Below are positions 10,307-17,676 of a stretch of 64,000 nt of DNA, piece by piece. A program made the position numbers and the translations under genes. Under the pieces are notes generated by a model. That model searched no databases. It saw nothing but the letters and a program-made list of their open reading frames with translations, and was not told where the DNA came from. The stretch is taken from assembly GCF_034675845.1 (NCBI RefSeq), contig NZ_JAUCCU010000001.1, positions 1,798,001 to 1,862,000 of the forward strand. Direction: 5' to 3'. The stretch is from Castellaniella sp. Lineage in GTDB: Bacteria > Pseudomonadota > Gammaproteobacteria > Burkholderiales > Burkholderiaceae_B. Position 1 is the first letter of the stretch. Every line of letters starts with the position of its first letter.

Positions 10307-11728
10307 ATGAGCAACGGTACCATCGTTCAGTGCATTGGCGCAGTGGTGGACATTCAGTTTCCCCGCGACAGCATCCCCAACATCTACGACGCGCTCACCT
10401 TGACCGACGAGTCCTCCGCATTCGCGGAAAAGGGCCTGACGTTCGAAGTCCAGCAGCAGCTGGGCGACGGCGTGGTGCGCACCATTGCCATGGGCTCCTC
10501 CGACGGCCTGCGCCGCGGCATGGCCGTGGCAGGCACCGGCGCCCCCATTTCAGTGCCAGTCGGCCTGGGCACCCTGGGCCGCATCATGGACGTCCTGGGT
10601 CGCCCCATCGACGAGCGTGGTGAGATCCAGGCCACCGAAAAGCGTTCGATCCACCAGCCTGCCCCTAAATTCGACGAGCTGTCTCCTTCCGTGGAACTGC
10701 TTGAAACCGGCATCAAGGTGATCGATCTGGTCTGCCCGTTTGCCAAGGGCGGCAAGGTCGGCCTGTTCGGCGGTGCCGGCGTGGGCAAGACCGTGAACAT
10801 GCTGGAACTCATCAACAACATCGCCAAGGCCCACAGCGGTCTGTCGGTGTTTGCCGGCGTGGGTGAGCGCACCCGCGAAGGTAACGACTTCTATCACGAA
10901 ATGTCCGATGCAGGCGTCATCAAGCTCGACAACCTGGCCGAATCCAAGGTCGCCATGGTGTTTGGCCAGATGAACGAGCCTCCCGGCAACCGTCTGCGCG
11001 TGGCCCTGTCGGGCCTGACCATGGCCGAGTCCTTCCGTGACGAAGGCCGTGACGTGCTGTTCTTCGTGGACAATATCTACCGCTACACCCTGGCTGGTAC
11101 CGAAGTCTCCGCCCTGCTGGGCCGGATGCCTTCCGCCGTGGGCTATCAGCCTACCCTGGCCGAAGAAATGGGTAAGCTCCAGGAACGCATTACGTCCACC
11201 AAGACCGGCTCCATCACGTCCATCCAGGCCGTGTACGTGCCTGCCGATGACTTGACCGACCCGTCGCCTGCCACGACCTTCCTGCACCTGGACTCCACCG
11301 TGGTGCTGTCGCGTGACATCGCCGCCCTGGGGATCTACCCGGCTGTCGACCCGCTGGATTCCACCAGCCGTCAGCTGGATCCGCAAGTGGTCGGTGAAGA
11401 ACACTACCAGATCGCCCGTGGCGTGCAGCAAACCCTGCAGCGTTACAAAGAACTGCGCGACATCATCGCCATTCTGGGGATGGACGAACTCTCGCCGGAA
11501 GACAAGCAGGCCGTGGCCCGTGCGCGTAAGATTCAGCGCTTCCTGTCGCAGCCTTTCCATGTGGCCGAAGTCTTTACCGGCTCGCCCGGTAAGTACGTCC
11601 CGCTGGCTGAAACCCTGCGCGGCTTCAAGATGATCGTCGAAGGCGAATGCGATGCATTGCCCGAACAGGCCTTCTACATGGTGGGCGGCATTGATGAGGC
11701 CTTCGAGAAGGCCAAAACCCTCCAATAA
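10307..11728 (+). CDS. atpD: F1Fo ATP synthase subunit beta (AtpD)
   Basis: The 473-residue catalytic subunit. Walker A is GGAGVGKTVNM, the catalytic Glu lies in GVGERTREGNDFY, and Walker B ends in DVLFFVDNIYR. The DELSEED-equivalent region reads MDELSPEDK. Length is normal for betaproteobacteria. Confidence 0.99.
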   Translation: MSNGTIVQCIGAVVDIQFPRDSIPNIYDALTLTDESSAFAEKGLTFEVQQQLGDGVVRTIAMGSSDGLRRGMAVAGTGAPISVPVGLGTLGRIMDVLGRPIDERGEIQATEKRSIHQPAPKFDELSPSVELLETGIKVIDLVCPFAKGGKVGLFGGAGVGKTVNMLELINNIAKAHSGLSVFAGVGERTREGNDFYHEMSDAGVIKLDNLAESKVAMVFGQMNEPPGNRLRVALSGLTMAESFRDEGRDVLFFVDNIYRYTLAGTEVSALLGRMPSAVGYQPTLAEEMGKLQERITSTKTGSITSIQAVYVPADDLTDPSPATTFLHLDSTVVLSRDIAALGIYPAVDPLDSTSRQLDPQVVGEEHYQIARGVQQTLQRYKELRDIIAILGMDELSPEDKQAVARARKIQRFLSQPFHVAEVFTGSPGKYVPLAETLRGFKMIVEGECDALPEQAFYMVGGIDEAFEKAKTLQ

Positions 11729-11737
11729 GGATTGCAC

Positions 11738-12163
11738 ATGGCGACTCTTCACATCGAAGTGGTCAGTGCGGAGGCCTCGATCTACTCGGGCGAGGCAACG
11801 TTTGTTGCCCTGCCCGGTGAATCTGGCGACCTCGGCATTCTGCCGGGGCACACTCCCCTGATCTCCCGTATCCGTCCGGGTACGCTCAAGATCAAGAGCA
11901 GCGACGGCACCGAAGAAAACATCTTCGTGGCCGGCGGCATCCTCGAAGTTCAGCCCAATTCAGTTACGGTGTTGTCCGATACGGCCATCCGTGCGGCTGA
12001 CCTCGACGAGGCTCGTGCGATCAAGGCCCGCGAACGCGCCGAGGAAGCCCTGCGCAACACCAAGGACAAGGCCGATCTGGCCGTGGTCGAGGCGGAACTC
12101 GCGATGTTGGCTGCTCAGGCGGCCGCAGCGCGGAAATTCAGCCACAAGCGTTCCTCGCACTGA
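11738..12163 (+). CDS. atpC: F1Fo ATP synthase subunit epsilon (AtpC)
   Basis: A 141-residue subunit: N-terminal beta-sandwich (LHIEVVSAEASIYSG to about residue 85) and a C-terminal helical hairpin that can inhibit rotation. ATG at 11738 with TAAGGA six bases before it is preferred over the in-frame TTG at 11732. Last gene of the operon, followed directly by a strong terminator. Confidence 0.97.
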   Translation: MATLHIEVVSAEASIYSGEATFVALPGESGDLGILPGHTPLISRIRPGTLKIKSSDGTEENIFVAGGILEVQPNSVTVLSDTAIRAADLDEARAIKARERAEEALRNTKDKADLAVVEAELAMLAAQAAAARKFSHKRSSH

Positions 12164-12187
12164 TTCCGGCAGCTTGCTTCCGGCATG

Positions 12188-12217
12188 AAAAAGCACCTCA
12201 CTCGAGGTGCTTTTTTT
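12188..12217 (+). terminator. Intrinsic terminator of the atp operon
   Basis: AAGCACCTC at 12191-12199 pairs with GAGGTGCTT at 12204-12212 around ACTC, followed by a T-run to 12217; an A-run on the other side could also serve minus-strand transcripts. Confidence 0.92.
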
Positions 12218-12232
12218 GAGCCGATAGAAAGC

Positions 12233-12292
12233 AAGAAGAATGGGGTCAGACACCATTTCCAAACGAAAATGGTGTCTGACCCCATTCTTCTT
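12233..12292. repeat. REP-like palindrome, copy 1
   Basis: A perfect 26-base inverted repeat (12233-12258 and 12267-12292) with an 8-base spacer. Its core ATGGGGTCAGACACCATTT is shared with the second copy at 29001-29050, though flanks and centres differ. The right arm overlaps the TAA stop of the HIT gene. The GGGGTCAGAC-type core resembles repeats mobilised by REP-associated tyrosine transposases; no such gene is present here, so that link is inference. Confidence 0.85.
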
Positions 12293-12743
12293 AGTCGGGT
12301 GGAGAAAATTCCTGTCGAATTTTGTTTTGCAGCACGCTTGCCTGCGCCAGCAGCGCAGGTTGTTGCCTAGCCCAGGCAGTCTGCCGATCCTGATCATGCG
12401 CTTGGCCCGTCGCCCAGATCGAGTCTGGAAAACAGGGATCGCCCCGCCAGCGGGGGATCAGGTGCCAGTGCAGGTGCGGCACCTGGTTGCCCAGACTGGC
12501 CAGATTGATCTTGTCAGGCTGCAGAATATCGCGTTGCAAGGCCTCCAGCCGATAGACCACCAGCATCAGCCTGTCTCGATTGGCCTGGGACAAGTCAGTC
12601 ATTTCGGACACATGGTCGCGCCAGATCACCCGCAGGTAGCCAGGAAATTGCGCATCATCGACAGTGATGATGCGCAATTGCGCGTCTTCGTGCAGCAGCC
12701 CGACCGGGGCCGGGCCGCACAAGGGGCAGGTGGCGTTATGCAT
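12291..12743 (-). CDS. HIT-family protein (histidine-triad nucleotide hydrolase)
   Basis: A 150-residue cytosolic protein. The histidine triad is HLHWHLIPRW, and an N-terminal CPLC pair may bind zinc. Members hydrolyse nucleoside phosphoramidates or dinucleotides; substrate not deducible. I chose ATG at 12743 (MHNATCPLCG), which overlaps the trpC end by 8 bases, over an upstream ATG at 12764. The stop codon is shared with the end of the palindromic repeat, so the C-terminal end may have been set by the repeat insertion. Confidence 0.9.
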   Translation of the reverse strand: MHNATCPLCGPAPVGLLHEDAQLRIITVDDAQFPGYLRVIWRDHVSEMTDLSQANRDRLMLVVYRLEALQRDILQPDKINLASLGNQVPHLHWHLIPRWRGDPCFPDSIWATGQAHDQDRQTAWARQQPALLAQASVLQNKIRQEFSPPD

Positions 12744-13536
12744 TGGGCTTGAAGAACAGGTCATTCAGCGCGGCCCCCGGGTCGCTGGCCCGCATGAAGG
12801 CCTCGCCCACCAGGAATGCCTGCACGCCGTGGGCGCGCATCTGCTCTACGTCTTCGGGCAGCAAGATGCCGCTTTCGGTGACCACGCGCTTGTTCGCCGG
12901 GACATCGGCCAGCATGCTTAGCGTGGTATCCAGGCGTGTTTCAAAGGTGCGTAGATTGCGGTTGTTGATCCCCAGCAGCGGCGTTTGCATGGCCAGGGCG
13001 GCGTCAAGTTCGCTGCGGTCGTGGATCTCGACCAGCACGTCCATGCCAAGCTCGATGGCCACGGCTTCGAGTTCCAATAATTGATTGGCAGACAGTGCGG
13101 CGGCGATCAGCAGCACGCAATCCGCCCCCAGCGCCCGCGCATGAATCACCTGATAGGGATCAATCATGAAATCCTTGCGCAGCACCGGCAGGCTGCAGGC
13201 GGCCCGCGCCTGGCGCAGGTGGTCGTAGCCTCCCTGGAAATATTGCACATCGGTCAGCACCGACAGGCAGGCTGCTCCCTGGCAGGCATAGCTGCCGGCG
13301 ATCTCGGCCGGGTTGAAGTCGGTCCGAATCACGCCTTTGGAGGGAGATGCTTTTTTGATCTCGGCGATCACAGCGGGCTTGCCTTGGGCGATCTTGTCCT
13401 CGATGGCGCGGACAAAACCACGAATATCCTGACGGCTGCGCGCTTCGCGCAGCAGCTCGGCTTCACTGCGCATCTGCCGCGCGGTGACGACTTCAATGTG
13501 TTTGGTGTCCAGGATCTGCTTGAGGATATCGTTCAT
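12736..13536 (-). CDS. trpC: Indole-3-glycerol-phosphate synthase (TrpC)
   Basis: A 266-residue TIM-barrel enzyme closing the indole ring in tryptophan synthesis. Recognisable segments are PAVIAEIKKASPSKGVIR (catalytic Lys), VLRKDFMIDPYQV (second Lys) and LLGINNRNLRTFETRLD, ending with ESGILLPEDV. It is monofunctional, without a fused TrpF. The start overlaps the trpD stop (ATGA), implying coupling. Confidence 0.98.
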   Translation of the reverse strand: MNDILKQILDTKHIEVVTARQMRSEAELLREARSRQDIRGFVRAIEDKIAQGKPAVIAEIKKASPSKGVIRTDFNPAEIAGSYACQGAACLSVLTDVQYFQGGYDHLRQARAACSLPVLRKDFMIDPYQVIHARALGADCVLLIAAALSANQLLELEAVAIELGMDVLVEIHDRSELDAALAMQTPLLGINNRNLRTFETRLDTTLSMLADVPANKRVVTESGILLPEDVEQMRAHGVQAFLVGEAFMRASDPGAALNDLFFKPNA

Positions 13537-14567
13537 GACGCAAACCTTTGAGTGTACTGGCGGAATTGCTCGAGTTTTTCGCGGGCAGCACCCGAGGCGA
13601 TCAGTTCGCCTGCCTGGGTGATGCCGGCTTGAATAGAGCTGGCCTGGTTGCCGGCATACAGCGCCAGCCCGGCATTCAGCATCACGATATCGCGTGCTGT
13701 GCCGGCCTTGTTGTCCAAGGCGGCACGGATCAACTGGGCGGATTCGTCGCGGTTGGTGACCTTGATGCTGCGATTGGATACCATGGCCATGCCGAAGTCT
13801 TCGGGGTGGATTTCGTATTCGCGCACTTCGCCGTCTTTCAGTTCGCCGATCAGGGTGGCGGCGCCCAGGGAGGCTTCGTCCATGCCGTCCTTGCCGTGGA
13901 CGATCAATACATGGCGCGATCCCAGCCGCTGCAGTACGCGCACCTGGATGCCAACCAGATCCGGGTGGAAGACTCCCATCAACTGGTTTTCAGCCCCGGC
14001 TGGATTGGTCAGTGGCCCCAGGATATTAAAAATCGTGCGCACGCCCAGTTCGCGGCGGACGGCGGCGACATTTTTCATGGCGCCGTGGTGGGCCGGCGCG
14101 AACATAAAGCCAATGCCGGTGGCGTCGATGGACTCGGCGACTTGTTCAGGGCTGGCGGTGATGCAGACCCCCAGGGCCTCCAGCACGTCCGCGCTGCCCG
14201 ACGAGGACGAGGCGCTGCGGTTGCCGTGCTTGGCGACTTTTGCCCCACCGGCGGCGGCCACGAACATGGCGGCGGTGGAAATATTGAAGGTATGTGATTT
14301 ATCGCCGCCCGTGCCGCACATGTCCAGCAGCTCGTCGGGATAGGGGGTGGAGACTTTCAGGGCGAATTCGCGCATCACCTGGGCGGCGGCGGTGATTTCG
14401 CCGACGGTTTCCTTTTTCACGCGCAGGCCCATCAGCAGGGCGCTGGCCAACTGGGGCGACACTTCGCCGCGCATCAGCATGCGCATGAGTTCCAGCATTT
14501 CGTCGTGGAATATCTCGCGGTGTTCTATGCAGCGCACCAAGGCTTCGTTGGGGGTGATCAGTGGCAT
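13533..14567 (-). CDS. trpD: Anthranilate phosphoribosyltransferase (TrpD)
   Basis: A 344-residue enzyme joining anthranilate to PRPP. The PRPP-binding signature DMCGTGGDKSHTFNIST and the anthranilate-site KHGNRSASSSSGSADVLEALG are intact. It is not fused to TrpG. It sits 18 bases downstream of trpG in the same operon. Confidence 0.98.
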   Translation of the reverse strand: MPLITPNEALVRCIEHREIFHDEMLELMRMLMRGEVSPQLASALLMGLRVKKETVGEITAAAQVMREFALKVSTPYPDELLDMCGTGGDKSHTFNISTAAMFVAAAGGAKVAKHGNRSASSSSGSADVLEALGVCITASPEQVAESIDATGIGFMFAPAHHGAMKNVAAVRRELGVRTIFNILGPLTNPAGAENQLMGVFHPDLVGIQVRVLQRLGSRHVLIVHGKDGMDEASLGAATLIGELKDGEVREYEIHPEDFGMAMVSNRSIKVTNRDESAQLIRAALDNKAGTARDIVMLNAGLALYAGNQASSIQAGITQAGELIASGAAREKLEQFRQYTQRFAS

Positions 14568-14585
14568 GATTGGCGTCCTTTGGCG

Positions 14586-15152
14586 TCAGAGATTGAGAAA
14601 GTTACGCAGCAAATCATGGCCATGTTCGCTGAGAATGGATTCCGGGTGAAACTGCACCCCGTAGATGGGCAGTGACTGGTGGGCGATTCCCATGATTTCG
14701 CCATCTGCGGTTTCGGCGGTGATCCGCAGGCAGTCCGGCAGAGAGGCGCGTTCGATGGCCAGCGAGTGATAGCGGGTCACCTGGAAGGGCGAGGGCAGAT
14801 CGGTGAATAAGTCAGTGCCGGTATGTGTAATGGGCGAGACTTTGCCGTGCATCAGCGTCTGGGCGCGGACGATGCGTCCACCGTAGGCAGCGCCAATGGC
14901 CTGATGCCCCAGGCACACCCCCAGAATCGGGATGCGGCCGGCAAAGTGCTGAATCAGGTCAATGGAGATACCTGCCTCGGTGGGGGAGCAAGGGCCGGGC
15001 GAGATGCAGATGCGGTCGGGCTGGATGGCCTCGATGCCCGCCAGGTCGGTCTGATCGTTGCGCACGACGGACACCTGGACGCCCAGTTCGCCGAAATACT
15101 GCACCAGGTTGTAGGTAAAGGAATCGTAGTTGTCGAGCATCAGGAGCTTCAT
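14586..15152 (-). CDS. trpG: Anthranilate synthase glutamine amidotransferase component (TrpG/PabA)
   Basis: A 188-residue class I glutamine amidotransferase. The nucleophile Cys is in GVCLGHQAIG and the His/Glu pair in VQFHPESIL. It supplies ammonia to TrpE, and often also to PabB. ATG at 15152 (MKLLMLDNYDSFTYN) is preferred to the TTG two codons earlier. In related genomes trpE lies immediately upstream; here trpG is the first structural gene behind an attenuator, so TrpE must be elsewhere. Confidence 0.97.
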   Translation of the reverse strand: MKLLMLDNYDSFTYNLVQYFGELGVQVSVVRNDQTDLAGIEAIQPDRICISPGPCSPTEAGISIDLIQHFAGRIPILGVCLGHQAIGAAYGGRIVRAQTLMHGKVSPITHTGTDLFTDLPSPFQVTRYHSLAIERASLPDCLRITAETADGEIMGIAHQSLPIYGVQFHPESILSEHGHDLLRNFLNL

Positions 15153-15201
15153 GATCAAGTATTTCCTTGGTCAGGCGCCACCGTGCTGGAGACAGAGAGG
15201 A

Positions 15202-15233
15202 GAGAAAACTTTGCCAGCCAGAACGGCGGCAAA
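15202..15233 (-). terminator. trp attenuator terminator (arms 3:4)
   Basis: On the minus strand TTTGCCGCC (15233-15225) pairs with GGCTGGCAAA (15219-15210, one bulged T) around GTTCT, followed by the U-rich GTTTTCTC. Arm 3 is shared with the alternative hairpin at 15225-15263, giving a mutually exclusive pair. Confidence 0.75.
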
Positions 15234-15263
15234 ATGCGATGTAACACGCATGTGGATGCCGCC
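15225..15263 (-). promoter_or_regulatory. trp attenuator antiterminator hairpin (arms 2:3)
   Basis: GGCGGCA (minus strand 15263-15257) pairs with TGCCGCC (15231-15225), with an inner ATGCG/CGCAT stem. When formed it consumes the 5' arm of the terminator. GGGGCG (15266-15261) can instead pair with CGCTCC (15276-15271) at the end of the leader ORF, giving arm 1:2. Confidence 0.75.
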
Positions 15264-15267
15264 CCGA

Positions 15268-15315
15268 TTAGGAGCGCCACCAAGTGCAAACGTGAGGAAT
15301 CGCGTGGAATGTCAT
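15268..15315 (-). CDS. trpL: trp operon leader peptide with tandem Trp codons
   Basis: A 15-codon ORF, MTFHAIPHVCTWWRS, ends 115 bases before trpG. Adjacent TGG codons at 15282-15277 are followed by Arg-Ser-stop, like the WWRTS end of E. coli TrpL. Attenuator arms follow at once: a CGCTCC/GGGGCG pairing, an antiterminator and a terminator. Ribosome stalling at the Trp pair under tryptophan shortage would favour the antiterminator and read-through into trpGDC. No ribosome site precedes the ATG; the promoter places the transcript start on or next to it, so the ORF is probably leaderless. Confidence 0.8.
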   Translation of the reverse strand: MTFHAIPHVCTWWRS

Positions 15316-15321
15316 GGCGGC

Positions 15322-15350
15322 ATTTTACTGTGACGTGGCGATGCTGTCGA
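15322..15350 (-). promoter_or_regulatory. Promoter of trpL-trpGDC
   Basis: TCGACA (minus strand 15350-15345), a 17-base spacer and TAAAAT (15327-15322) give 5 of 6 matches in both hexamers. Only six bases (GCCGCC) separate the -10 from the leader ATG. Confidence 0.75.
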
Positions 15351-15382
15351 GCAGGGTAAGTACGGACCCAGTGCGATTAAAT

Positions 15383-15395
15383 TTGGTCATACCAA
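15383..15395. promoter_or_regulatory. Upstream GntR/LldR-type operator (O1)
   Basis: TTGGTCATACCAA, a perfect dyad of the TTGGT-N3-ACCAA type used by LldR/PdhR-like FadR-subfamily regulators. Its centre is 126 bp from the downstream operator at 15510-15520. Confidence 0.75.
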
Positions 15396-15460
15396 TATTG
15401 TGTTGAAGCCATATCGAACTAAGTTAATTCGCCCTTGTTTCGGTAAAACTTCAAAATTTA

Positions 15461-15490
15461 TTGACGTGGCATGACCATTACTTCTATAAT
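15461..15490 (+). promoter_or_regulatory. lldRD promoter with operator in the spacer
   Basis: TTGACG at 15461-15466 and TATAAT at 15485-15490 with an 18-base spacer form a near-consensus sigma-70 promoter. The spacer contains TGGCATGACCA (15467-15477), a one-mismatch copy of the operator dyad, so bound repressor would occlude polymerase. Confidence 0.8.
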
Positions 15491-15509
15491 TTACGAACTT
15501 ATCCTTAAA

Positions 15510-15520
15510 TGGTCATACCA
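15510..15520. promoter_or_regulatory. Downstream GntR/LldR-type operator (O3)
   Basis: TGGTCATACCA, identical in core to the upstream operator, lies about 19 bases after the predicted transcription start and 46 before the regulator gene. Confidence 0.75.
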
Positions 15521-15566
15521 ATAATGGCGCTGTGCCAGGGCTCCTGGCTGTTCACCGAATCATTCT

Positions 15567-16322
15567 ATGCGTTTGTCGGACCGTCTCGCTGAACAACTGT
15601 TGGCTCTGATCGCAGATCAGGGCCTGCAGTCCGGCGACCGTCTGCCGTCCGAGCGCCAATTGGCCCTGGATCTGGGGGCCTCGCGGCCTTCGGTGCGTGA
15701 AGCCATCCAGCAATTGGCCAGCCGGGGCCTGCTGCGTAGCCGCCAGGGCGGAGGCACTTATCTGCAGGACGCGCCTGAAGCAGATGTGGCGGCATTCTGC
15801 CCGCCGTTGCTGGAATCCCTGGGTGACTTGATCTCGGATGACCCCGGATATCGCTACGATGTGCTGGAAGCGCGCCACGCCCTGGAGGGCGGAACGGCTT
15901 GGCATGCGGCACTGCGCGCTACCGATGAGGACCGTGCCCGCATGTGCGCCCGGTTCAATGATCTGCAGCGCTTTCAGGGGCGCGATGATGCGGATTTGCT
16001 GGCGCGCGCCGATGCCGGCTTTCATCTGGCCATTGCCGAGGCCTCGCATAATATCGTGCTGCTGCAGATGATGCGCGGCCTGTTTCAACTGCTGCATGCC
16101 AACGTGACGGAAGGCCGCCAGCGCATGTATACCGTGCAGCATACCCAGGAACAACTGGTTGACCAGCACGAGGCCGTCTTGCAGGCGATTCTGCGCGGCG
16201 ATGCCCCCGCAGCCCGGGCATCTGTCTGGCTGCACCTGGAATTTGTGCACACCACCGTGCGCACCCTGGACGAGGACGAGGCCCGCCGTGCGCGCTCGTC
16301 GCGCCTATCTCCCTTTGTCTGA
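15567..16322 (+). CDS. lldR: FadR-subfamily GntR regulator, probable lactate-responsive LldR
   Basis: A 251-residue repressor: winged helix (residues 1-70, SGDRLPSERQLALDLGASRPSVREAIQQL) and a C-terminal FCD all-helical ligand domain (about 85-235) with metal-binding His candidates in EASHN and VDQHEAVLQAI. It lies 13 bases upstream of the L-lactate dehydrogenase gene and behind three TGGT-N3-ACCA operators, so autoregulated control of lldRD by lactate is likely. The ligand is inferred from context; another 2-hydroxyacid is possible. Confidence 0.85.
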   Translation: MRLSDRLAEQLLALIADQGLQSGDRLPSERQLALDLGASRPSVREAIQQLASRGLLRSRQGGGTYLQDAPEADVAAFCPPLLESLGDLISDDPGYRYDVLEARHALEGGTAWHAALRATDEDRARMCARFNDLQRFQGRDDADLLARADAGFHLAIAEASHNIVLLQMMRGLFQLLHANVTEGRQRMYTVQHTQEQLVDQHEAVLQAILRGDAPAARASVWLHLEFVHTTVRTLDEDEARRARSSRLSPFV

Positions 16323-16335
16323 CTGCCTAAATGCC

Positions 16336-17472
16336 ATGATTATTTCTGCTTCTACTGACTACCGGGCTGCCGCCCAACGCCGCCTGCCGCCCTTTTTATT
16401 TCATTATGCCGATGGCGGGGCCTATGCCGAATACACCCTGAAACATAACGTCAGCGATCTGTCCAGTGTGGCGTTGCGCCAGCGGGTGCTGAATGACATG
16501 TCCAGCCTGGACCTGACAACCCGCTTATTCAACGAGACTTTGTCCATGCCGGTGGCGCTGGCGCCGGTCGGCTTGACGGGTATGTATGCCCGTCGCGGCG
16601 AAGTCCAGGCGGCCCGCGCGGCGGATCATCATGGCATCCCTTTCACCATGTCTACCGTGTCGGTCTGTCCAATCGAGGAGGTCGCCCCCGCCATCAGCCG
16701 TCCCATGTGGTTTCAGCTGTATGTGCTGAAGGATCGCGGCTTCATGAAAAGCGTACTGGAACGCGCCCAGGCCGCCGGGGTATCCACCCTGGTGTTTACG
16801 GTGGATATGCCGGTGCCCGGCGCCCGCTATCGTGATGCACATTCTGGCATGAGTGGCCCTTATGCTGCCTGGCGCCGCTACCTGCAGGCAGTGCTGCACC
16901 CGCGCTGGTCCTGGGATGTGGGTGTGCAGGGTCGACCACACGACTTGGGCAACGTATCCAAATACCTGGGCAAGCCAACCGGCCTGGAAGACTACATTGG
17001 CTGGTTGGGCAATAACTTCGATCCGTCCATTTCCTGGAAAGACCTGCAGTGGATCCGTGATTTCTGGCAAGGCCCGATGATCATTAAAGGCATTCTGGAC
17101 CCAGACGACGCACGCGAAGCCGTGCGCTTTGGTGCGGATGGCATTGTGGTGTCGAATCATGGCGGGCGCCAGCTCGATGGTGTATTGTCCACGACCCGCG
17201 CCTTGCCGGCCATCGCCGATGCCGTCAAGGGCCAGATCGCCATCTTGGCGGATTCCGGCGTTCGCACAGGGCTGGATGTGGTGCGTATGCTGGCCCTGGG
17301 GGCGGATACGGTCCTGCTGGGCCGCGCCTGGTTGTACGCCTTGGCGGTTGGCGGCCAGGCCGGGGTGTCCAATTTCTTGAGCCTGATCGAAAAAGAGATG
17401 CGCGTGGCCATGACGCTGACCGGCGCACGTACTATTGCGGACATCACCCGGGACTCCCTGGTTCGAGATTGA
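16336..17472 (+). CDS. lldD: FMN-dependent L-lactate dehydrogenase (LldD)
   Basis: A 378-residue FMN-dependent 2-hydroxyacid oxidase-family enzyme, membrane-associated, oxidising L-lactate to pyruvate and passing electrons to quinone. The catalytic His and substrate Arg lie in VSNHGGRQLDG; the FMN phosphate site is DSGVRTGLDVVRMLALGAD. Start ATG at 16336 gives MIISASTDYRAAAQRRLP, the usual N-terminus. The frame continues upstream into lldR but that is overlap only. No lactate permease is adjacent. Confidence 0.93.
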   Translation: MIISASTDYRAAAQRRLPPFLFHYADGGAYAEYTLKHNVSDLSSVALRQRVLNDMSSLDLTTRLFNETLSMPVALAPVGLTGMYARRGEVQAARAADHHGIPFTMSTVSVCPIEEVAPAISRPMWFQLYVLKDRGFMKSVLERAQAAGVSTLVFTVDMPVPGARYRDAHSGMSGPYAAWRRYLQAVLHPRWSWDVGVQGRPHDLGNVSKYLGKPTGLEDYIGWLGNNFDPSISWKDLQWIRDFWQGPMIIKGILDPDDAREAVRFGADGIVVSNHGGRQLDGVLSTTRALPAIADAVKGQIAILADSGVRTGLDVVRMLALGADTVLLGRAWLYALAVGGQAGVSNFLSLIEKEMRVAMTLTGARTIADITRDSLVRD

Positions 17473-17676
17473 TTGGGTGTTTCCCCATATTCGGCGAACT
17501 CGATTTGATCTAAGATAAGAGGTTTGGGGTTTGAAACTTGTCTGAGAGGCCTCTGGCGCCATGCCATGCAGGCAGTATTTCACCCTGACTCACCGCGCCG
17601 GCTGCCCGCCGATCCAGGCTGACCGGCACTTGCCAATCAGCCGGCTCAAAAGGCAGGCTTACATTCGGGCTTACCC

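Noticed and set aside
15225..15263. The trpG-upstream hairpin as a T-box or trp riboswitch
   Set aside because: T-boxes are not expected in betaproteobacteria and no T-box sequence is present; the Trp-Trp leader ORF explains the structure better.
16159..16335. A 59-residue N-terminal extension of LldD
   Set aside because: It lies wholly inside lldR in another frame; the family N-terminus begins at the ATG at 16336.
17505..17518. FNR-like box TTGATCTAAGATAA before the aminotransferase
   Set aside because: Only the left half-site is good; the right half does not match and no -10 at the correct distance was found.
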